DNA of 43,146 bases from an uncultured Myxococcales bacterium (GTDB taxonomy: Bacteria > Myxococcota_A > Polyangia > Nannocystales > Nannocystaceae): NCBI GenBank assembly GCA_902826865.1, contig CADEGN010000030.1, positions 1-43,146 on the forward strand, in the 5' to 3' direction. A model generated the notes under the pieces. That model did not search any database. It had not been told where the DNA came from and worked only from the letters and a program-made list of their open reading frames with translations. The position numbers were made by a program, and so were the translations under genes. Positions 1 through 7,476 of this stretch are shown in pieces. Every line of letters begins with the position of its first letter. The first letter of the stretch is position 1.

Positions 1-33
1 TCCAGCAACCCGGGTCGAGCCTAGAATGGCACC

Positions 34-639
34 GTGTCCTTGCAGCTCGGATTCCAAGGCGCTTACTACCGGCGCCTGCGCGAACTTCCATGGCGGCATG
101 CGATGGTGCAATGCGGCGTAGACGCGCTCGTGGCCGGTGTAGACGGACCGCGGCTGCGCGAGCTCGCGGGTCTCGATCCGCAGGAGCTTTCGAGTGATGC
201 GATGGCCGGACTCTTCCGGGCCGCCGCGAAAGAGGTCGGCGTTGTCCTCCCGGACGCTGACGTCGAAGCACGATGGGGGTCGCGTGTTGCTCGCCAACTC
301 GAGGAGGCATTTCCCGACCTACCCAAGCGATCCCGGGACGAGTGCTTCCAGGACGACGTCTTGATCATTGCCGAGGACCTGGCGCTTCTTGCCGCCGATG
401 GGCACGATGCGGCCTTGGGTGATTTCGCGGAGCACGTCCTACACGGCCGAGTGGGTTTGGGTGGGTACGACGCCTGGCTGGACCAGTTAGAACGCCTAAG
501 CGTGCGCGCCTGTCGGGGCTTGAGCGGTGAACGTGCCAGGGGGAAGGTGGCAGGGGTCACCGATCTCATCCTTTCGACTTCGTACGGGTCGCCTAGCGAG
601 GACGACCTGGAACGAATCCGAAGCATCCGCCAGCTGTAG
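34..639 (+). CDS. Hypothetical protein, about 200 aa
   Basis: I do not recognise this protein. It starts with GTG and has no signal peptide or membrane segment. The sequence is mixed alpha-helical in appearance and rich in acidic and Leu/Ala residues, with an Asp/Glu-rich central part (about residues 100-125) and Trp/Tyr residues near the N-terminus (LPWRH at 18-22). It faces the convergent VKOR-type gene with under 30 bp between the two stop codons. Codon use looks like that of its neighbours, with GC-rich third positions, which supports real coding. A small cytosolic protein of unknown role is all that can be said. Confidence 0.6.
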   Translation: MSLQLGFQGAYYRRLRELPWRHAMVQCGVDALVAGVDGPRLRELAGLDPQELSSDAMAGLFRAAAKEVGVVLPDADVEARWGSRVARQLEEAFPDLPKRSRDECFQDDVLIIAEDLALLAADGHDAALGDFAEHVLHGRVGLGGYDAWLDQLERLSVRACRGLSGERARGKVAGVTDLILSTSYGSPSEDDLERIRSIRQL

Positions 640-668
640 TCGTCGCCGCGTACCGCCCAGCGGGCGGC

Positions 669-1730
669 TCATAGACGCGAGTTGATCGCGCTGCCGACGT
701 CCTTCGGCTCGAGGCGCTCCCCGTCGATGATGTAGCCCGGCGTGCCCGAGATCTTAGCGGCACGGGCCTCGGCCGCGTACGCGGCCGCGCGGTGTTGCGT
801 CGCCACGTCGTTGACGCAAGCCTGCAGCGCCGCGAGATCCACACCGACCTCGCTGGCGGCGAGTTCGAGTTCGACGTCGTTGCCTGGTCGGCCGTGGGCG
901 AACAGCCAGCTGTCCATCTCCCAGAACTTCCCGAGGTCACCGCCGCAGATGGCGACACGGAGCGCGATGCACCCGCTCATCGCCCCCTCATGGCAGCGCA
1001 GGCGCGGTTGCTGGTGCCGGACGATGCGGATCTCATCGACGTGCTGGGCCAAGAGCTGCCGCATCCGCCCGGTCCCCACCGCGCAATGCGGGCAGCCGTA
1101 GTCGGTGTACTCGTGCACCACCACCTTCGGGTTTTCGGCCCCGATCCACGGAAAACCGTCGGCATCGACGCCATGCGGGAAGGGGACCCCGCTGATCCAC
1201 AGGACGGCGACCCAGTACGGGGAGACAAACAGGCGCAGGCCGATCCAAACCAAGGCCGGGCCGAACACCGCGGCGAGGATGTCGGGCCGACTCGGGTCGC
1301 GCAGGGCACTACGCCCGCGCCACGCCACCACGAGCAGCACCAACGCGAGCAGGTGCACCGCCTCGCACAGCATGCAGATCGCCGAGATAACCGCGACCTC
1401 TTCGACGAACAGCGCGATCGATGCGGCGGCCGCAATCGCTGCGAGCCACAGGAGCAGCTTCGATCGTCGCCAGGCCGCCACGGCCATGGCGTAGAACCCC
1501 AGCGCACCCCAGGCGGGCAGCGGCACACCGAGCACCACCGAGAAGCGCGAGAGCGTCACGGCGTTGCAGTCGAAGCTTGCGCCCGTGCGACAGAAGCTGT
1601 CGGCCGTCGGTGCCAGGTAGGTGCGGACATGCAGCACCTGCAGCCCGACGCAGACCGCGACGCCGAGCACTGCGAGCGTGACGGCGGCGGTGCGCGCGAA
1701 ACGGGCGGGATGCGGTGACGCGACGTCCAT
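669..1730 (-). CDS. VKOR-DsbA fusion, disulfide-bond-forming membrane protein
   Basis: This is a predicted bifunctional disulfide-generating enzyme of the inner membrane. Residues 1-180 form a vitamin K epoxide reductase domain with several transmembrane helices, loop cysteines C47 and C55, and the active-site CMLC at 119-122. Residues 200-353 form a periplasmic thioredoxin/DsbA-like domain with CPHC at 213-216 and a cis-proline loop (GTPG near 330). In known VKOR-Trx fusions the Trx part takes electrons from folding proteins and the VKOR part passes them to quinone. I chose the ATG at 1730 because the longer frame (to 1880) would run into the upstream nuclease-like gene and adds an Arg-rich non-conserved stretch. 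It lies directly downstream of that gene on the same strand, with a gap of about 50 bp. Confidence 0.85.
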   Translation of the reverse strand: MDVASPHPARFARTAAVTLAVLGVAVCVGLQVLHVRTYLAPTADSFCRTGASFDCNAVTLSRFSVVLGVPLPAWGALGFYAMAVAAWRRSKLLLWLAAIAAAASIALFVEEVAVISAICMLCEAVHLLALVLLVVAWRGRSALRDPSRPDILAAVFGPALVWIGLRLFVSPYWVAVLWISGVPFPHGVDADGFPWIGAENPKVVVHEYTDYGCPHCAVGTGRMRQLLAQHVDEIRIVRHQQPRLRCHEGAMSGCIALRVAICGGDLGKFWEMDSWLFAHGRPGNDVELELAASEVGVDLAALQACVNDVATQHRAAAYAAEARAAKISGTPGYIIDGERLEPKDVGSAINSRL

Positions 1731-1777
1731 GGCCGACAAGAGCGTGCGGAAAAATCGGCGCCTGAGCAAGTCGAAGG

Positions 1778-2707
1778 TCAGCCCGACGCCTGCGCGAATG
1801 TAACGAGCAGCGGACAGTGGTCGCTCGACGTGGCGATGTCGGGATCCGGATGGGTCGCGGTCGAGCGCAGCGGTCGGCACTGTCGCCGCGCGCAGGCGCC
1901 GATTGCTCCGGCATGCATGCGATGTCCAGGGAAGCCGCCCACGTACGCTAAGTCGAGCAGCGTGGGTTCAAGCCAGGCATCTCGACGCGATCCGTCCCAG
2001 TAGGCCGAGCACCCCGCCGGATCGGCGACGCGGCGCAAACCCAGCATCGCCATCGTCGCGTCGAGGTCGGCCAGCTCCGCGGCCGTGGTCGTGTCCGGCG
2101 CTCCGGTGGTGTTGAAGTCGCCGATCACAACGATGTCTTCGTCACCCGCGCCCGGTCCGGTTGAGCGGGCGCGGGCGATGACGACGGCCAGGGCTGCCCA
2201 TTGCAGTCGGCGGAGCGTGGCGCCAGCGGGCGTCGCTTTCAGGTGGACGACCACAACGTGGAAGTCGAGGCCATGCCGCGTGCGAAGATAGGTGGAGACG
2301 GCTGGACGAACACGCCGGCCCAGGGTCACGGCGTCGTGCTCGAGCAGCGGGGCGAGCGCTTCGGTGGTGGGCGGGAACGCGACGCCGACGTGTTGACCGT
2401 GCGATCCAGCTAGATCGGAGGCGAGGATCGTGTGTTCGGGGAGCAGGGCCGCGAGCGCGTCGCGGTCGGCGATTTCCTGGAGCGCGATAACGTCGGGGTT
2501 GAGCGACGTCATCATCGATTCCATCGCTGCCTGGTCCTGCTCGGGATTGGGGAAGTTGTGGAGGTTCCAGTCGAGCAGCACGAGTGCGGCATCGCTTGGG
2601 TCGGGTCCCTCGGAGGAGCCCTGGAGCGCGCGCGCGATCGGTCCATGACCGAAGTGGTGGGCGAGCACGAGGCTGGCAACGAGGCCGATCTTGAACCAGC
2701 GGCGCAA
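1778..2707 (-). CDS. Endonuclease/exonuclease/phosphatase (EEP) family protein
   Basis: This is a DNase I-like fold hydrolase, predicted to be metal dependent and to cleave phosphodiester or phosphate ester bonds. Visible motifs are LDWNLHN near residue 46, PDVIALQEI with the metal-binding Glu at about 78, VVVVHLKA near 152, the GDFN motif with Asp 197 and Asn 199, and the SSDH signature at the C-terminus (Asp/His about 296-297). A hydrophobic N-terminal segment (about residues 4-20) suggests export or a membrane anchor. The start is uncertain: no ATG lies in the usable region, so a TTG at 2707 is proposed. The longer open frame to 2944 is rejected because it crosses a tandem repeat and the rpsU coding region. 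The substrate cannot be predicted. Confidence 0.75.
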   Translation of the reverse strand: MRRWFKIGLVASLVLAHHFGHGPIARALQGSSEGPDPSDAALVLLDWNLHNFPNPEQDQAAMESMMTSLNPDVIALQEIADRDALAALLPEHTILASDLAGSHGQHVGVAFPPTTEALAPLLEHDAVTLGRRVRPAVSTYLRTRHGLDFHVVVVHLKATPAGATLRRLQWAALAVVIARARSTGPGAGDEDIVVIGDFNTTGAPDTTTAAELADLDATMAMLGLRRVADPAGCSAYWDGSRRDAWLEPTLLDLAYVGGFPGHRMHAGAIGACARRQCRPLRSTATHPDPDIATSSDHCPLLVTFAQASG

Positions 2708-2760
2708 CGCTCGGGGATCATCGACGCGCGGCCGAGGCGCGTTGCGACGGGTCCACTCAA

Positions 2761-2829
2761 CTCGCGGAACTTCGCGGAACTTCGTGGAGCTCGCGAACTC
2801 GCGGAACTCCGGGAACTCGCGGAACTGCG
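2761..2829. repeat. Degenerate 9-bp tandem repeat (CTCGCGGAA-type)
   Basis: Seven to eight imperfect units of about 9 bp (ctcgcggaa, cttcgcggaa, cttcgtgga, ctcgcgaa and so on) sit between the EEP gene and the 3' end of rpsU. Read on the minus strand they would encode a repetitive FREF-type peptide, but that frame is not conserved-looking and would overlap rpsU, so I treat the block as intergenic. Confidence 0.7.
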
Positions 2830-2835
2830 CCGAGA

Positions 2836-3135
2836 TCAGGCGCGCGAGTCGATATGCAGCTTCTTGCGCTCGCGGCGTTTGCGACGACGCTCGGCCTCGC
2901 GGAGCTTTCGCTTGCCCTTCACGCTCGGCTATTCGTAGTGACAACGGCGCTTAATTTCCCGCATCACGCCTTCTCTCTCCATCAGTCGACGCAGCTTGCG
3001 GATCGCCCGCTCAACCCCGCGGTCGTCGACTTTCACCTCAAGCGGACGGCCCTGGACCGGCTCGTACTGGGTCTTGTCGGAGGTGGTGACCGGCGGTACC
3101 GCGGGCGTGGGCGTGGGCGATTCGGGCGTCGACAT
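2836..3135 (-). CDS. rpsU: 30S ribosomal protein S21, interrupted by an in-frame amber codon
   Basis: S21 is a small basic protein of the 30S subunit that helps the ribosome pair with mRNA leader sequences. The conserved core is plain: EVKVDDRGVERAIRKLRRLM, then REIKRRCHYE. At the next codon, where S21 proteins normally have Lys (YEKPS), the sequence reads TAG (2929-2931). The frame then continues perfectly for 30 codons as PSVKGKRKLREAERRRKRR...KLHIDSRA and ends at TGA. A single A-to-T change would explain the interruption. Translation stopping at the amber codon gives 68 aa that lack the basic C-terminal tail. The N-terminus carries about 30 extra residues rich in Pro/Thr. The start is either the ATG at 3135 or the one at 3150. 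It could be a sequencing error, a recent pseudogene or a suppressed stop. Confidence 0.85.
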
Positions 3136-3268
3136 CGAAGGCAGGCACATATAGGAGAGGGCGCAGGGCTGGTCAACCCTGGCGCCCGCGGTCGGCCGGG
3201 GGGCATCGAAAGCCTGGCGAACCCGTGCGGGAGCACCCTTCGCCGAGCGTGCACCGTCGTGCGAGGGC

Positions 3269-4069
3269 TCACGGGTCCGGTCCGCCGCGCTCCGCGGCAA
3301 CCGCCGCGATCCGCCCGCCGTCGACCACCAAGCACTGCCCGCTCACGTGGCGGGCGCGGGCCAGGTAGAGCACCGCCTCGGCGATGTCGCGCGGCTCGCC
3401 GATCCGGCCGAGCGGGATCTGCTCGACGATCGCTGCCCGGGCCGCGCTCCCTTCTTCGTAGCCGGGAGCGGTCGGCCACGCCACGGTTCCGGGCGCGACC
3501 GCGTTCACGCGAATGGGTGCGAGCTCCACCGCGAGGGCTCGGGTCGCCATCTCGAGTCCGGCCTTCGCGACGCAGTGGTCGAGGTAGTTCCGCAGCGGGT
3601 GAAGTCCGGCGACGTCCACGATGTTGATGACGTTGCCACCGCTGCGCCGGAGCCCCGCGGCCAAGCCACGCACCAGAGACAGCGGCGCCACCAGATTGAC
3701 CTGGAGCACGCGTGCGAGATCAGCGTCCTCGCGCTCGAGAAACGGTCCGCGTTCGAACGACGCGGCGTTGTTGACCAGCAGATCGACGCGACCTGCCCCC
3801 GGTCCCGCGGGATCGAGCACGGTGCGGCAGAGCGCCGTGCGGGCTTCACCCTCGCTGAGGTCGGCGGCGATGCGGTCGACCACGGCGGCCGGGCCATGAT
3901 CGGCGCGGAGCTGGGCCACGAGCCCATCCGCCTCGACCCGCGAACGGTGGTGGTGGATCCACACCCGGTAGCCGGCGCGCACAAGCTCGTCCGCGATCGC
4001 GCGCCCCACCCGGATGGCGGCGCCGGTCACGAGGGCGACGGGGGCATGGGTCGGAGTTGGCGGTGTCAC
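3269..4069 (-). CDS. PTR1/FolM-like short-chain dehydrogenase (pteridine reductase type)
   Basis: This is an NADPH-dependent reductase of the SDR superfamily, and the details match pteridine reductase rather than a generic SDR. It has a TGxxxRxG cofactor motif (TGAAIRVG, 15-22), an HHHRS segment at 39-43 like the HYHRS of Leishmania PTR1, NNAAS at 100-104, and NIVD at 149-152 in place of the usual NISS. Asp 152 corresponds to the catalytic Asp of PTR1 and Lys 169 to its catalytic Lys. The catalytic Tyr of YxxxK is His 165 here (HCVAK), which is odd. It is transcribed divergently from a MerR regulator and folE, and the intergenic region is about 65-110 bp. A role in reducing dihydropterins (biopterin, monapterin or folate) is inferred from fold and context. 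Confidence 0.8.
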   Translation of the reverse strand: MTPPTPTHAPVALVTGAAIRVGRAIADELVRAGYRVWIHHHRSRVEADGLVAQLRADHGPAAVVDRIAADLSEGEARTALCRTVLDPAGPGAGRVDLLVNNAASFERGPFLEREDADLARVLQVNLVAPLSLVRGLAAGLRRSGGNVINIVDVAGLHPLRNYLDHCVAKAGLEMATRALAVELAPIRVNAVAPGTVAWPTAPGYEEGSAARAAIVEQIPLGRIGEPRDIAEAVLYLARARHVSGQCLVVDGGRIAAVAAERGGPDP

Positions 4070-4177
4070 GGCGCAGACCGGCGAATCGACTCCTTACACT
4101 AGCAGCGTGACGACGGAGCTGACAGCGGGCGGGTGATTGACACCCTTGCTGCGCTGGGCAACGGTGTCGGTGGGCCG

Positions 4178-4717
4178 ATGATGACCCGGCAACTCACGCT
4201 CAAGGACATGATGGACGGCAGCGGGTGCACCGCGCGCACGGTTCGTCACTACGAGCGCGAGGGCCTGCTCAGCGCGACGCGCAGCAGCGGGGGGCACCGG
4301 ATGTTCGGGGCGGGGCAGCTCGAACGCTTGCGCTTCATCATTGTGCTGCGTGAGGCGGGGTGGGCCCTCGACGAGATCAACGAGTTGTTCGATGTGCGCC
4401 ACCGGGGCGCCGCCGATCAGGTGGCGCTCGGCCGGCTCGACCACCTTCTGGTCGCCCACGTCGAGCGGCTCGAGCGCAAGATCGCCACCCTGACCGCGCT
4501 GCGAGAGGACCTCGCCCGCAGTCACGCGCTCGTGCCCGTGTGCCAGCAATGCACCGATGGTGGTGCGGTGCAAACGAGTTGCGAGGCGTGCGACCGGCTC
4601 CCGCCCCTGGCCGAGCTGCCCCGCAGCTTCCGACTGGTCTGGCGTGCGCGCGAGATCGCAGCCGGGCGGTTGTTTGACGAGGCCGGCGGCGACGGCGACG
4701 ACGAGGCCGCCCAATGA
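4178..4717 (+). CDS. MerR-family transcriptional regulator
   Basis: This is a DNA-binding regulator. The N-terminal winged-helix part has the usual MerR layout: a helix-turn-helix with TARTVRHYEREGLL, then GGHRMFG and a predicted dimerisation coiled coil (about residues 85-115). The effector region is Cys-rich, with a CQQC pair followed by CEAC, so it may bind a metal or sense redox state, although it does not match the mercury or copper sensors I know. The stop overlaps the folE start in an ATGA, so the two genes are translationally coupled. A GTG at 4133 would add 15 residues. I prefer the ATG at 4178 because the family normally starts just before the first helix. It probably controls folE and the divergent pteridine reductase. 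Confidence 0.85.
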   Translation: MMTRQLTLKDMMDGSGCTARTVRHYEREGLLSATRSSGGHRMFGAGQLERLRFIIVLREAGWALDEINELFDVRHRGAADQVALGRLDHLLVAHVERLERKIATLTALREDLARSHALVPVCQQCTDGGAVQTSCEACDRLPPLAELPRSFRLVWRAREIAAGRLFDEAGGDGDDEAAQ

Positions 4718-5382
4718 CGCGCGGACGAGCCGGCCGAGCGCGGCCCCACGCCGCACCTCGCCAGGCCCGTCGAGTTGCCCGCGACCACCCGCCGCGGCGT
4801 CGCGGTGCCCCCGCGTCGCATGGGCCGGTCGATCTCGATGGTCTGCGCGCGGCCGTCACCGAGCTCCTCCGTGCGGCCGGCGTTGACCTGAAGCACAAGG
4901 ATTTCGCCACCACTGCCGAGCGCGTGACCAAGCTGTGGACCGAGCAGTTTCTCGTCGGCGAGACGATGGATCCGGCACAGATCCTCGGTGATCCTGTGTT
5001 GGGCGAAGCGCCGACCGAGATGGTCGTGCTCCGCGAATTGCCGTTCTGCGGCATGTGTCCCCACCATTTGCTGCCCTACATCGGTCGCGCCACCGTGGCC
5101 TACCTGCCGCGGGCGAAGCTCGTGGGCTTCGGACGGATCGGTGAGCTCGTCCGCTGTTTCACCGGGCGGCTGACGTTGCAAGAACGCGCCTGCAATGATG
5201 TCGTCGATGCGATGATGGAGCACCTCGATGCGCGCGGTGCCGCGTGCATCATGGTCGGGGAGCACATGTGCCTGCGGATCCCCGACCATCGTCACGAGGC
5301 TGCGGTGGTCACGGCTTCGTTTCGCGGCGAGTTCGACGAACGGGCCGAGCTCCGCGATCGACTGATGCCGCGTGCGCCGTGA
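4714..5382 (+). CDS. folE: GTP cyclohydrolase I
   Basis: It converts GTP to 7,8-dihydroneopterin triphosphate, the first step to folate and to biopterin/monapterin cofactors. The protein has an unusual Arg-rich N-terminal extension of about 38 residues. The catalytic domain follows, with zinc ligands in the motifs MCPHH (Cys 115, His 118) and EHMC (Cys 186) and the family segment TLQERACNDVVDAM. The sequence is more divergent than textbook FolE (for example FCGMCPHH rather than FSMCEHH), but all key residues are present. It overlaps the MerR gene by 4 bp and faces away from the PTR1-like gene. This suggests a dedicated, regulated pterin supply rather than the housekeeping folate enzyme, which may be encoded elsewhere. 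Confidence 0.88.
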   Translation: MTRGRAGRARPHAAPRQARRVARDHPPRRRGAPASHGPVDLDGLRAAVTELLRAAGVDLKHKDFATTAERVTKLWTEQFLVGETMDPAQILGDPVLGEAPTEMVVLRELPFCGMCPHHLLPYIGRATVAYLPRAKLVGFGRIGELVRCFTGRLTLQERACNDVVDAMMEHLDARGAACIMVGEHMCLRIPDHRHEAAVVTASFRGEFDERAELRDRLMPRAP

Positions 5383-5659
5383 GCGACCCCGGCGCCGGGG
5401 CCGATCCCGCAAGCCGCCCCACGGCAGCGTCTCCCGAAGAGAGTGAGCAAGGTCGGTCCCGCGGGCAAGATGCCCAGGGAAACCCGGCCCGGCCTTCGCC
5501 GGCCCATGAATTGCTACGGTCCAGCTGCGTGGTCGCGAGTCGGGCGTCCGGTTCGCGGCCGCGCGTGCTCGAAGCTGCGCGGCGGCCGACGGATGTTTCG
5601 CAGGCCCCGCTCGCACCCCTCGGATTTTGCGACTAGTCTATGGGCGGTCCGGACGCGCA

Positions 5660-6373
5660 ATGTTTGATGACGTCGACATGGAAGCGGAGGTGCTCGCTGC
5701 GCTGCCGATCTTTCCGTTGCCCAATGTCGTGCTGCTTCCGGGAATCGTGTTACCGCTCAACGTCTTCGAGCCGCGCTACCTCGACCTCGTCGATCACGCG
5801 CTCGAGCGTGGCGGCCATGTCGGTGTCCCCCTCCTTCAGCCGGGATATGATCGGAGCTACGACGGCCGACCAAGCATCGAGCCGGTGTTTGGCGTCGGTC
5901 GCCTGCTCTCGCATCAGCGGCTGCCCGATGGCCGCCGTTTCATCCGCCTCGAGGGCGTGCGACGCGTACGTGTGCTGAATGAGTTGCCCAGCGCGGCTAG
6001 GTTCCGTGAGCTCGAGGTCGAGTTGCTCCCCGAGGAGCAGCCGGAGGATGACGGCCAGCTCGAGATCCTCAAGGCGCAGCTGGAGCGGATCTCACGCTCG
6101 CTTGCGGGCGACGATCAGCAACTCCTTCACTCGGTGCTGTCGATCCCCGACACGCGCGTGATGCTGTACGCGATCGCGGCCATCATTCCCACGTTCGGCT
6201 GCGTACCTAGCAATGTCGAGGGCCGGGCTCGTTCTCCGTTGCTTGAGATCCAACAGCGCTGCCTCGACGCCTCCACCGCCGACCAGCGCGTGCGCTGGTT
6301 GCTGGAGTGCTCGGCGACGATCTGTGCGGAGCTCCACGATAGCGGCCGCTTCCCCCGCACGATGCTCAACTGA
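5660..6373 (+). CDS. LON substrate-binding domain protein (stand-alone)
   Basis: The protein resembles the N-terminal substrate-recognition domain of Lon protease without the ATPase or protease parts. It starts with LPIFPLPNVVLLPG, followed by LNVFEPRYLDLV, the typical opening of the domain, and ends in a helical region with QRVRWLLE. Length is about 237 aa, usual for the stand-alone LON-domain family found in many bacteria. Its function in bacteria is poorly known; it may bind unfolded protein or act as an adaptor. I chose the ATG at 5660; an upstream TTG at 5627 adds 11 residues of doubtful value. It is separated by about 280 bp from folE; that gap contains only a GC-rich hairpin near 5494-5507 and no gene that I can support. 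Confidence 0.82.
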   Translation: MFDDVDMEAEVLAALPIFPLPNVVLLPGIVLPLNVFEPRYLDLVDHALERGGHVGVPLLQPGYDRSYDGRPSIEPVFGVGRLLSHQRLPDGRRFIRLEGVRRVRVLNELPSAARFRELEVELLPEEQPEDDGQLEILKAQLERISRSLAGDDQQLLHSVLSIPDTRVMLYAIAAIIPTFGCVPSNVEGRARSPLLEIQQRCLDASTADQRVRWLLECSATICAELHDSGRFPRTMLN

Positions 6374-6403
6374 TCGGCGCCCGGGGTCGATCCGCCGAGC
6401 GGG

Positions 6404-7375
6404 TCATTGCCAGGGCAGAACGATCCGACCAGGCGCGTCCTGATCGCCGTCGGCCGTGTGGCACGTGTTGCAATCGCCGTCGGTGACTTCCGTGGCCATC
6501 GCCAGCTCCTTGCCGTCGTACACGACCTTCACGTAGTAGGGCGCGGCAAAGCCCGGCGGCGCGTCCTCGGCCTCGAGGTAGAAGTTTCCGGCCTCGTTGG
6601 TCGAAAGCTTCAGGGTCTGACGACTCGCGTCGGTGACCTCGACCACGGCGCCGGCAAAGCCGTAGCAACTGTCGGGCTCGTGGCCGGTCGGATACACCGT
6701 GCCAGCGAGCAAGAAGAACGGGCCATTGTCGTCTTCGCAGTCGCCACTGTTGTCGCCGTTGTTGTGGCAGTCGATGCAGGCCTCCCCCGGCTTCATGCGA
6801 TCGCTCTCGCCGCAGCCCTGCCACATCCGGTTGCTTGTGCACATCGACTCGGCGTCGAACGGGCTCGGCGCCGGATCGGTGGTGCAGTCGCCCGCGGGCA
6901 TGCCGGCGGCGACCCAATCCGCCACGACGGCGATGTCGCTTTCGGCCACGGGCAGCGCCGGCGCCGGTGGCATCGGCGTGGTTGCGTCCTGCATCCGCGA
7001 TACGGCACGCTGGCCGATCGTCGCGTTCGGGACGGTAGGAGAATCCGCGAGCAAGTCCGCGCGGCTCAGCAAGCTGATCATGTTGCCGAGCGGAGTGACG
7101 CCGTGGCAGCTGCGGCAGCTCGCCGCGAGGATCGCGTCGACATCACACGGAAGGCCGTCGCCGGCTGGACCGCCACCTTCGCCAGGACCGCCGCCACCGG
7201 ACCCATCCGCTCCGCCATCGCTGCCCGCGGCTCCCGAGGACTCCCCGGGTGTGCCATCGGTATCGGGTGACGATCCCGTCTCCGTCGTGCCGGCACCCGG
7301 TGGAGTGCATGCGATGGTCAACACGCCCGTGACAAGGAGTGTCTCAGTGATGGAGATGTAGCCTCGTCTGATCAC
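6404..7375 (-). CDS. Secreted lipoprotein with three CxxCH haem-type motifs
   Basis: This is a predicted periplasmic or outer-membrane lipoprotein. The hydrophobic N-terminus ends at Cys 23 (TIAC, an imperfect lipobox). A low-complexity Gly/Ser/Asp linker follows (about 27-73), then a cytochrome-like stretch with CRSCH at 87-91 and a downstream Met-Pro region. CIDCH at 200-204 and CNTCH at 302-306 follow. The segment between the last two looks like a beta-sandwich (GTVYPTG...AVVEVTDA...EAGNFYLEA). CxxCH is the classic covalent c-type haem motif, so up to three haems are possible, with electron transfer as the likely role. Other Cys residues may form disulfides. It is convergent with the LON-domain gene and has no obvious operon partner. 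The electron partner is unknown. Confidence 0.7.
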   Translation of the reverse strand: MIRRGYISITETLLVTGVLTIACTPPGAGTTETGSSPDTDGTPGESSGAAGSDGGADGSGGGGPGEGGGPAGDGLPCDVDAILAASCRSCHGVTPLGNMISLLSRADLLADSPTVPNATIGQRAVSRMQDATTPMPPAPALPVAESDIAVVADWVAAGMPAGDCTTDPAPSPFDAESMCTSNRMWQGCGESDRMKPGEACIDCHNNGDNSGDCEDDNGPFFLLAGTVYPTGHEPDSCYGFAGAVVEVTDASRQTLKLSTNEAGNFYLEAEDAPPGFAAPYYVKVVYDGKELAMATEVTDGDCNTCHTADGDQDAPGRIVLPWQ

Positions 7376-7476
7376 GGCGCACCGATGCGCCGTGGCGAAC
7401 TTCGTTACAGCGAACGTTCTGCGCCGCCGCGGGTGCCCAGAGTTCCGCCGGCGGCGTGGCGTCGACTACGACGTGA

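Noticed and set aside
1731..1880. Longer N-terminus for the VKOR-DsbA gene
   Set aside because: It would overlap the EEP gene by about 100 bp and adds an Arg-rich stretch with no family likeness.
1966..1985. A ggttcaa string resembling a tRNA T-loop
   Set aside because: No acceptor or anticodon stem could be drawn, and it lies inside the EEP gene.
2708..2944. Longer N-terminus for the EEP gene with FREF-type peptide repeats
   Set aside because: It overlaps the conserved tail of rpsU and the 9-bp tandem repeat; no EEP protein has such a part.
4137..4142. Perfect TTGACA as a promoter -35 box for MerR-folE
   Set aside because: No matching -10 box was found at 16-19 bp, and the resulting transcript would start at or after the start codon.
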